In this document: positions 56,324 to 64,000 of the stretch, piece after piece
Numbering within the stretch: position 1 is the first letter of the stretch
Layout: each line of letters starts with the position of its first letter
Assembly: GCA_007449985.2 (NCBI GenBank)
Contig: VIIQ02000084.1
Coordinates: 38,917-102,916, forward strand
DNA length: 64,000 nt
Reading direction: 5' to 3'
DNA from: Desmodesmus armatus
Lineage: Eukaryota; Chlorophyta; Chlorophyceae; Sphaeropleales; Scenedesmaceae
Program-made: the position numbers and the translations under genes
Notes under the pieces: generated by a model
Databases searched by the model: none
Told to the model about the DNA's origin: nothing
What the model saw: the letters and a program-made list of their open reading frames with translations, nothing else

Positions 56324-57165
56324 GTGACACAGCATGGAGGGCAGCAGCAGCAGGATGCAGCAGGATAGCCATGGTTACTGCAGCTGTTGGCTGCTACAGG
56401 AGTAGTGGTGCAATATTTGTGGTGTAACGATTGTGGAGGCGGGAGGCCAGCATCAACGTGCCAACATTAGGATTGCAACCAGTAGTCCAACACTAGTGAA
56501 GAATTGAAGCTATCCACCCTACTGTAGGTATGAACCAGCACTAGCCTAGTGGGAGTGGAACGACAATACTGACAATAGATTCTTTTCGTTGACAGACACG
56601 ACAGCTTCAGCCTCTGCGATCTTACTACAACGACAATACTGACAATAGATGAAGCATGTGGTGCAGTCACTGAGTGACATCAGCATCTGGAACATGGGCA
56701 ACATTGAAATCAGTTCCTGCACCTCACAGAGCACATTGACTGCATGTTGGCTGTCTTGCACCCACTGCCGTCAGTTGGTGGGAATGCACGCTCACGCGTA
56801 GGAAGACCACTTGTCAGCTCGTCAGCTCGTCTAGTCAGACTCTGGGCCCAGGGCCGTCACCGCCTAGGTTGCTGCAAGCACGGTGTTTGTGCCCTGAATC
56901 GATGGTGGCCTCAGCCGTCCTGCCAGCAACTGCAGGGCATGCACTGTATGCTCACTGAGTGACCACTCAGCGGCTCACTGTGTAGCATTTTGCGCAGCAC
57001 CTGCATATGAGATGTCTGCATGGCTCTTCAGACTGCGTTCTTTGTCCTCCCTGACGTCAGCAACAGGCACTGTGCAGGGCATGCACTAGGGACGGTGGGG
57101 CTGACAGTGGGTCCATGGATGGAGTGGCGCCACTTGCACCGATGCCAGGACATGCGCTTCACCAT
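56324..57165. other. Intergenic, no supported gene
   Basis: Contains a local duplication (CGACAATACTGACAATAGAT at about 56561 and 56630). No coding signal seen. Confidence 0.4.
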
Positions 57166-57592
57166 TACCGTGTCCACACTAAGTCTTTCGACAAATTAAT
57201 TAGGCAATTTGGGTGATGTTGACGAAGTAACTCCGTGTAAGGAAATTACGAGCAGCAGGTTGTCCAAACATTTCCGTGTTGTCAAAATTGATCGGTGTGG
57301 CCTAGGGCAGGGCAGCTGCCCTGCAGGTCAGTTCAGTCCTGAAAAGCCGCAGTCCAGCCCATGTTGACTGTCCTAGGACTGTTTTATGCCTCTCACATGC
57401 ATATCAGGTGCCTCAGTAGTGCCTTGTGAACGGCGATACACGGTGATCTGCAAGGCAGCTGTCGAAAGGTTTCCGTGGTTGGGAAATTCGGGGCCCAGCT
57501 GTGACGAATAGTTTCCGAGTTGAGGAAAATATGGTCATTTTTCCAGCTGTTGTCGAAAGTTAATAATCGAAAGACTTAGTGTGGACACGGTA
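57166..57592. mobile_element. 427-bp TIR MITE (TA-flanked)
   Basis: A perfect 26-bp inverted repeat: TACCGTGTCCACACTAAGTC... at 57166-57191 and its reverse complement at 57567-57592. The outermost TA on both sides could be the target duplication, as in Tc1/mariner-type (Stowaway-like) MITEs. The interior is AT-richer than its surroundings and non-coding. Confidence 0.8.
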
Positions 57593-58388
57593 GGTGACCA
57601 ATGCAGAGCCACAGAGATGCCTCCACTGGAAACTGTTGATTGTAACTCTGAAACTCCAGGTGTGTTGTTGGGGCAAGGAGCAGTCACTGGGGACACCGTC
57701 AAGTACGTGGATGTTCGTGGATGACCGTGCAGTTCGGCAGAAGTAAGCCAGGTGGAAGGTCACCGCTGCTGTCTTGGGTCGACAAGTGCAGAGAAATGCT
57801 TTTCCGTAACAAAGAATCCCTATGGGGCCCTGCTAGGGCGCAACTGGGCCCTTTTGCCCCATGGCAGTTCGGACGACATTATGGCCGTTGAATGAGAAAG
57901 TGAGGTTTGCGTTCAAAGCTCCAGAGCAGCTTACAGCTGGATAGAGCAATCAAGATTTGAATCCCAGGGGCATATGTGCCTGTGTGTTGCCTGATCAGCG
58001 CTGGGTTGTGAGCTGCTGCTGTTGCCTTGTTGTGAGACAGTTTGTTGGAGACTGAGACAGCCTGGCCTCGCTGCTGCTGTTGGCGTTCAAAAAGCTGCTT
58101 GAGAGTCAGCTCCCTGCTGGTGCGTGGGTGGGTGCACAAGCCATGCAGCTGCTGTTACAGCATGTTGTTGAGGCAGCAGCTGCTGGTCCCCTCCTGGCCA
58201 TTTTCAGCTGACAGACCCCATTTTTCACATGCAGCTGCTGTGCAGACACTCAAGGCAAGCACTGCAGCTGCCTGTACGATCTGGTAGGTACTTGTTAGCC
58301 CTAGCCAGCTGTGTGCAGACCCCTCCCATCTGTCCCTGCATTTCAAGCCTGTGGTCCCAGTGACGGTCTGACTACTTGCTGCCAAAGC
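57593..58388. other. Flank of the 3.5-kb tandem unit, no gene
   Basis: No recognisable gene or repeat. It is single-copy in the window, in contrast to the sequence starting at 58389. Confidence 0.4.
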
Positions 58389-59682
58389 GAAGGTTGGTTG
58401 ACTTTCGCCGTTGGTGCAGCTGCTCGCCCGCAAGCTGTGCCAGGCTGCAGTGCTACCTGGGCAGATCTGATCGCACTCACTTGTCACTCGCTCTGCTGCG
58501 CTTGTTTTTGCCCATCTTGCTGCAGCGTTCCAGGCAGGCTGGTGTCGCGGACCTGCATAATCCGCAGCGGTGCGTGTACCAAAATGTGTGTTTTTGTGCA
58601 TTGTGAGAGTCTATCTGGTGCAGCGGGGCCATAGACGCCTCAGCTGACTTCAGACTTGAGCAGATGCTAGTGATGTCTGGCGCGAAACTTCCAAAGGGCT
58701 TGCGTGCAGCTCTCGAAAGCAAAATGAATGACTTATGAATGCTTTAAGAGGACCTGTCAAGCACGTCACACTGGCACTGGCCTTATCGCGACAAGCCCGC
58801 CACACCTGGAAAGCTGGCAGTCTCTGCAGATTGCTTGCTGTTCCTGCTGTGGGCACCGGCTGCTCTCTAGACGCCTGCTGTTCGTTGAATGCTTGATTTA
58901 CTACAAACTGACGTTGCTACAGAGGGTGATGTTGATGTAAGCGCGGACCATTGGCCTTTGAACAGGGGTGAAGTTGGCTTGGATGCTTCCAGGTTGCTTT
59001 CCTTGCGCAGCAAATGAACTCGTTTCGTACTCAATATTATAGCATTCGGCCTCGAGCATGCCTGGTTGCACAGCTGTGAAAGCACAGCTGCTAACAGTGC
59101 AATACCAGGCACAGTTGACATGACATAACTCCCAGTAGTGCCTGTCTCAAGCACAATGAGGTAAAGATGGGGCATCTAAGCTGCAAACTCTCTCCACACA
59201 TACCAGTTTATGTGACAGAATCAATGATTGGACAGCTGCTATGTGTGCTGCCTGCCCAACAGTACACCTGGGTGGGGGCCAGTGGCACTTCCAACACCCT
59301 CTCTCACACACAACCCTGATAACTACATTGATCAAACTTGCAACAACTACATTGAGGGCTGTGCTTTGAATAAACACAGGCTGCACTACATCTTGTTAGC
59401 TCAGCGGATGCACTGGCCACAGATCATGAAGACACTGATGCTCACCACAGCAGTGGCTGCAGCTGAACCCTAAACCCTATAGGTGGCATACCCTGGGAAC
59501 ACACACCCCATGCGCAGCCATGTGCAGGCTTGGACAGCAAACTGCTGCCATGCTGCTGCTGCATCTGCTGCATGCGCTGACGCCTTAGCGGTCGCCTGCA
59601 TTCGGCCAGTCGCCGTTGCTGCCATGGTGCTGCTTGCCATCTGGATCTGTGAACCACTCATCCTCTCCGGATGCGATAATCC

Positions 59683-61809
59683 TCAACACAGTGGGCAGCT
59701 TGCGCATGTTGCGCTCCACCCCCCGTGGTACAGCTCCCCCTTCTCAAACCTCTTAAACACACCCTTGAAGATGCGCCGCAGGGACTCACCCGAGAACACA
59801 ACCCCATGGCAGCATTCATCAAACACCTTGTCTGTTGCTGCTCCCTTGACTGCACCAATGGAGTGCTCCACCAGCTGATCAATGTCTGAGCTGTGGGGGG
59901 GGAAGCGAAGGCGGCAGCCTTCAGGCAGGGTGATGGTGCCGTAGCGGGACTCGATGATCTTATCCGGGATGTTGGCCTGTATGCGGACGTTGTCCATCAT
60001 GATGATGGGGTCCTCACCAGTCACATTCCTAAACTTCTCCACCATCTTGTACAGGTTGTCAGCTACCTCATCAGTAACAGTGCTTGCTGCGTCTGCTCCA
60101 TCCTTCCTCTGCAGGTCACGGCATGGCGGAGCAACAGCACGGCAACAGCAAAGGGAGGGAGGCATTGATGAGGAAGGCCTTGGCAGCACATCAACTGGGG
60201 GGGATCAGGGTGAAGAAGCCACACAACAGAGCAGTGACGTGGGTGGACCGTGCTGGCAATGAGTATAAGTTGCTCAAGTCAGAGAAGAAGAAGCAGTTCA
60301 TGTGGTGCACTACGGAGTGTCGGGACAAGGTGCAACACTTCAAGTTGTGCACCCCTGACGCTGTGCGCAAGCCTGTCGCACTCATGTGCTGCTTCTGCAC
60401 TTATGAAAGTGGGGCATGGGAGGCTGCTGGCCGTCCTGTTATCCCCCCTGCAGAGTGGAAGTTCATGCAGCTAGTTGCGCAGCAGCAGCAGTCACAGGAG
60501 TGGTGTTGGCAGGTGCACTTGACCGATTGCCATGGTCGCATTGATTTCTACAACTGGAAGCGCGACGTGTATCTACAAGTTGACGATTCTTATCACTTCA
60601 GGGATGGTTGCAAGAATAAGGCATTTGAGCGTGATTTCAAGTGCAGCAAGGTATGCTGCGAGCGCCGCCTGGCGCTCGTACGCGCGCATCATGCAGACCT
60701 CGCGGCACCGGATATTGTTATGGCAGCTGTTGAATATGCATCGCAGCATAAGGGTGTTGTTTTTACTGCCAGCTACGAGCTTTCTGGCAAGCCTCACATT
60801 GAGAAGCTGTGTGCTGGGGTGGGAGCAGCAGCAGCAACTGCTGCTGATGCCTTTGGAAACCAGCTGGTCAATTTGTAACTGTGCTCACCTGGTAGACAAA
60901 GGGCTCTTTGCCTTCTTGCCCAAGCTTGTTGAACCAGCGGAGGATGTGGGTGGTGCCTGTGGTGAGTTCATAGTACACCAAGCCGTTCTTGTCGCTGAAG
61001 CTGGGGTGTGCTGACACGCATATGAAGAAGTGAACTGTCTGCTGCTTGTCCCCCTTGATCGTTGGCAGCGACACGTAGTCGTGCAGGGGGAGGTGCTGCA
61101 GGTCCACATATGCCCTGACATGCGCATGGGTGTAGGTGTTGTATGTCCAGCGGCCCTCGTCGCACTGCACAATCCTAGCTAGGATTGCATTCAGCAACGC
61201 CTGTGCGACGTTCCACTCTGCCAGCAGCTGCTTGCAGAAGCTTTTCCGGGCAGCTTTCTCCTTTTCTGTCAGCCGGTACTTCAACGCAAAACTGCGCCGC
61301 CCGAGGTTGGGATCCTCCCTCATCATGGCGTTGTACAGCTGGTGGGGGGTGCAGTTGTATTTCTGCATGACACCCTTGACAGCATCAGACTCCACCGTCG
61401 CCTGCCGCACTGTGGTGAAGTAGGATATCAGGGTGATGGTGTGTCCTTTGCGGGTCTTTGTGTGCAGCCTTCCTGCCTTGATGGCTGTACTAGCTGTTAG
61501 GGCATCTTCTCTGCTGATAAGGACAGGGCGGCCTGTGCGGAGGTTGTCCTCGACGTCACCGTACTCCACAAAGTGGTCCCATCTGCCCTTCAATACAGGC
61601 TTGGGATCCTCTGCCAGCTTGTCACCACCAAGCTGCTTGCGCACCTTCTTATATAGTCTGCCGGCAAGGCCATAATCGACCTTGCCGTCGACGAGAGCCT
61701 GGGCGCAAGCCACGACGCATGACTTCCTGGTGGCCGGGGTGTGGCGGTTGTGACCGCTGTGCACAGGCTCCTCCTTAGCTGGTGCCCTGCGCGTGGTTGA
61801 AAACAGCAA
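59683..61809 (-). CDS. DDE transposase (IS630/Tc1-mariner-like), two exons, C-terminus frameshifted
   Basis: Exon 1, 61809-60889, encodes an N-terminal region with a helix-turn-helix-like part (RQATVESDAVKGVMQKYNCT) and the first catalytic Asp in RIVQCDEGRWTY. A strand HFFICVSAHPSFSDKNGLVY follows. Exon 2 (60108 downward) carries the second Asp in PIIMMDNVRIQ and the third acidic residue in FPPHSSDIDQLVEHSIGAVK. This order and wording match the D...D...D/E endonuclease fold of the IS630/Tc1-mariner superfamily. The join (CAG to AGG, phase 0) is clean. The start codon is uncertain (the open frame reaches 61809 without an ATG). At about 59704 one C is missing relative to the second copy, shifting the frame to a stop at 59683; in the other copy the protein continues another ~75 residues. 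Confidence 0.75.
60123..60878 (+). CDS. Nuclease-like protein nested antisense in the transposase intron
   Basis: An uninterrupted 251-codon ORF on the plus strand, inside the intron (60109-60888) of the minus-strand transposase. Residues 61-92 hold a Cys cluster (WCTTEC, KLC, CCFC) that could bind zinc. Residues 139-190 read RIDFYNW, VYLQVDDSYHF, ERDFKCSKVC, RRLALVRAHH. This follows the layout of Vsr/DUF559-type restriction-endonuclease-like folds (DFY...(I/L)E(V)DG..H...RD..K......vlR), with D141 and D154 as acidic candidates. The usual Glu in the E-x-D step is Gln152. A role in DNA cleavage for the element is inferred, not shown. Alternative: a zinc-binding accessory protein of unknown function. 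Confidence 0.65.
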   Translation: MAEQQHGNSKGREALMRKALAAHQLGGIRVKKPHNRAVTWVDRAGNEYKLLKSEKKKQFMWCTTECRDKVQHFKLCTPDAVRKPVALMCCFCTYESGAWEAAGRPVIPPAEWKFMQLVAQQQQSQEWCWQVHLTDCHGRIDFYNWKRDVYLQVDDSYHFRDGCKNKAFERDFKCSKVCCERRLALVRAHHADLAAPDIVMAAVEYASQHKGVVFTASYELSGKPHIEKLCAGVGAAAATAADAFGNQLVNL

Positions 61810-62964
61810 CAGGGTGCATTTGAAAGCACTGAAGCAGCAGTGCCCAATGGGCTGGGCTAGGGTTCAAATGGGGTTTAATCAGGGGGGTGGTCACACATGT
61901 GAGACCTTCAGAAGGTTGGTTGACTTTCGCCGTTGGTGCAGCTGCTCGCCCGCAAGCTGTGCCAGGCTGCAGTGCTACCTGGGCAGATCTGATCGCACTC
62001 ACTTGTCACTCGCTCTGCTGCGCTTGTTTTTGCCCATCTTGCTGCAGCGTTCCAGGCAGGCTGGTGTCGCGGACCTGCATAATCCGCAGCGGTGCGTGTA
62101 CCAAAATGTGTGTTTTTTGTGCATTGTGAGAGTCTATCTGGTGCAGCGGGGCCATAGACGCCTCAGCTGACTTCAGACTTGAGCAGATGCTAGTGATGTC
62201 TGGCGCGAAACTTCCAAAGGGCTTGCGTGCAGCTCTCGAAAGCAAAATGAATGACTTATGAATGCTTTAAGAGGACCTGTCAAGCACGTCACACTGGCAC
62301 TGGCCTTATCGCGACAAGCCCGCCACACCTGGAAAGCTGGCAGTCTCTGCAGATTGCTTGCTGTTCCTGCTGTGGGCACCGGCTGCTCTCTAGACGCCTG
62401 CTGTTCGTTGAATGCTTGATTTACTACAAACTGACGTTGCTACAGAGGGTGATGTTGATGTAAGCGCGGACCATTGGCCTTTGAACAGGGGTGAAGTTGG
62501 CTTGGATGCTTCCAGGTTGCTTTCCTTGCGCAGCAAATGAACTCGTTTCGTACTCAATATTATAGCATTCGGCCTCGAGCATGCCTGGTTGCACAGCTGT
62601 GAAAGCACAGCTGCTAACAGTGCAATACCAGGCACAGTTGACATGACATAACTCCCAGTAGTGCCTGTCTCAAGCACAATGAGGTAAAGATGGGGCATCT
62701 AAGCTGCAAACTCTCTCCACACATACCAGTTTATGTGACAGAATCAATGATTGGACAGCTGCTATGTGTGCTGCCTGCCCAACAGTACACCTGGGTGGGG
62801 GCCAGTGGCACTTCCAACACCCTCTCCTCACCACAACCCTGATAACTACATTTGATCAAACTTGCAACAACTACATTGAGGGCTGTGCTTTGAATAACAA
62901 CAGGCTGCCTACATCTTGTTAGCTCAGCGGATGCACTGGCCACAGATCATGAAGACACTGATGC

Positions 62965-63628
62965 TCACCACAGCAGTGGCTGCAGCTGAACCCTAAACCC
63001 TATAGGTGGCATACCCTGGGAACACACACCCCATGCGCAGCCATGTGCAGGCTTGGACAGCAAACTGCTGCCATGCTGCTGCTGCATCTGCTGCATGCGC
63101 TGACGCCTAGAGCGGTCCGCCTGCATTCGCCAGTCGCCGTTGCTGCCATGGTGCTGCTTGCCATCTGGATCTGTGAACCACTCATCCTCTCCGGATGCGA
63201 TAATCCTCAACACAGTGGGCAGCTTGCGCCATGTTGCGCTCCACCCCCCGGTGGTACAGCTCCCCCTTCTCAAACCTCTTAAACACACCCTTGAAGATGC
63301 GCCGCAGGGACTCACACCAGAACACAACCCCATGGCAGCATTCATCAAACACCTTGTCTGTTGCTGCTCCCTTGACTGCACCAATGGAGTGCTCCCCAGC
63401 TGATCAATGTCTGAGCTGTGGGGGAAGCGAAGGCGGCAGCCTTCAGGCAGGGTGATGGTGCCGTAGCGGGACTCGAGGATCTTATCCGGATGTTGGCCTG
63501 TATGCGGACGTTGTCCATCATGATGATGGGGTCCTCACCAGTCACATTCCTAAACTTCTCCACCATCTTGTACAGGTTGTCAGCTACCTCATCAGTAACA
63601 GTGCTTGCTGCGTCTGCTCCATCCTTCT
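62965..63628 (-). pseudogene. Second copy of transposase exon 2, frameshifted
   Basis: The DNVRIQ and PPHSSDIDQ regions are recognisable but split between frames by 1-bp losses (e.g. near 63490 and 63398). Its 3' end keeps the frame that copy 1 lost (GGWSATWRKLPTVLRII onward) to a TAG/TGA at 62965. Confidence 0.65.
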
Positions 63629-63642
63629 CTGCAGGTCACGGC

Positions 63643-64000
63643 ATGGCGTAGCAACAGCACGGCAACAGCAAGGGAGGGAGGCATTGATGAGGAAGGCCTT
63701 GGCAGCACATCAACTGGGGGGGATCAGGGTGAAGAAGCCACACAACATAGCAGTGACGTGGGTGGACCGTGCTGGCAAGGAGTATAAGTTGCTCAAGTCA
63801 GAGAAGAAGCAGCAGTTCATGTGGTGCACTACGGAGTGTCGGGACAAGGTGCCACACTTCAAGTTGTGCACCCCTGACGCTGTGCGCAAGCCTGTCGCAC
63901 TCATGTGCTGCTTCTGTGCACTATGAAAGTGGGGCATGGGAGGCTGCTGGCCGTCCTGTTATCCCCCCTGCAGAGTGAAGTTCATGCAGCTAGTGCGCAG
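63643..64000 (+). pseudogene. Second copy of the nested nuclease-like gene, disrupted
   Basis: The ATG at 63643 is followed by GCG and then TAG, a nonsense codon at position 3. One A is missing in the following A run. A further shift near 63917 turns CTYESGAW into CAL-stop. The sequence continues to the window edge. Confidence 0.7.

Larger units (their letters stand above)
58389..61910. mobile_element. 3522-bp tandem unit, copy 1 (DDE transposon-like)
   Basis: From GAAGGTTGGTTGACTTTCGC at 58389 the sequence repeats from 61911 to the window end at high identity. It carries a DDE transposase gene (minus) and a nested nuclease-like gene (plus). No terminal inverted repeats were recognised at the repeat boundaries, so the boundary may be a duplication breakpoint and not the element end. 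Confidence 0.75.
61911..64000. mobile_element. 3522-bp tandem unit, copy 2 (truncated by window end)
   Basis: Same order and orientation as 58389-60478. It differs mainly by single-base insertions and deletions scattered through both genes. Confidence 0.8.

Noticed and set aside
55299..56372. Long alternative-frame ORFs (Ser/Arg-rich, Ala-rich) over the RRM tail
   Set aside because: Frame shadows of the CAG-rich last exon; only one frame continues the RRM through phase-0 introns.
59464..59481. CCCTAAACCC, telomere-like words
   Set aside because: Only about two units, inside a transposon and repeated in its second copy; not a telomere.

Overview
The window looks like nuclear DNA of a green alga, most likely a core chlorophyte (Chlorophyceae type). 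The genes are intron-rich with canonical GT-AG splice sites. Coding sequence is dense in CAG/GCN-encoded Gln, Ala, Ser and Gly runs. Introns carry very long G or C homopolymers. Stops are TGA, TAG and TAA, so the standard code applies. The species call is an inference; no rRNA, tRNA or organellar marker is present.

Layout: (1) 2-3971, + strand, the 3' end of a MATH/TRAF-domain gene whose last intron is swollen by two near-identical 689-bp terminal-inverted-repeat elements. (2) 3972-9384, mostly non-coding, with a decayed Ty3/gypsy pol remnant (6298-7390, minus) that carries a PHD finger. (3) 9385-10443, minus, a cysteine-rich repeat gene that is frameshifted and interrupted. (4) 12898-23422, + strand, an unrecognised acidic Ala/Ser/Pro-rich low-complexity protein, followed by degenerate tandem copies of its C-terminal coding module. 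(5) 25938-27478, minus, an unrecognised gene with duplicated exon ends. (6) 30387-48671, minus, a nearly complete gene for an exportin-5/HASTY homologue with about 25 exons. (7) 50241-53547, minus, an EMSY-LIKE (ENT + Tudor/Agenet) gene. (8) 53979-56323, + strand, an RBM7/SF3B4-type RRM protein with a Gln/Ala-rich tail, divergent from the EMSY-like gene across 431 bp. (9) 56324-64000, transposon-rich: a 427-bp MITE and a 3522-bp unit in direct tandem, encoding a DDE transposase and, inside its intron on the opposite strand, a second gene with a restriction-endonuclease-like fold signature.

Two patterns stand out. First, at least four unrelated genes carry tandem duplications of exons or exon fragments with their splice sites, often degenerate and often at the last exon; in the exportin-5 gene this reaches a 10-copy, about 254-bp array. 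Second, in the 58-64 kb element a nuclease-like ORF fills almost exactly (60123-60878) the transposase intron (60109-60888) in antisense. The exportin-5 gene also hosts a 158-bp foldback with a 39-bp perfect stem in its last intron. That is notable because exportin-5 exports small-RNA hairpin precursors, but any link is speculation.

Exon coordinates come from reading splice sites and protein-family patterns by eye. No alignment or transcript data were available.
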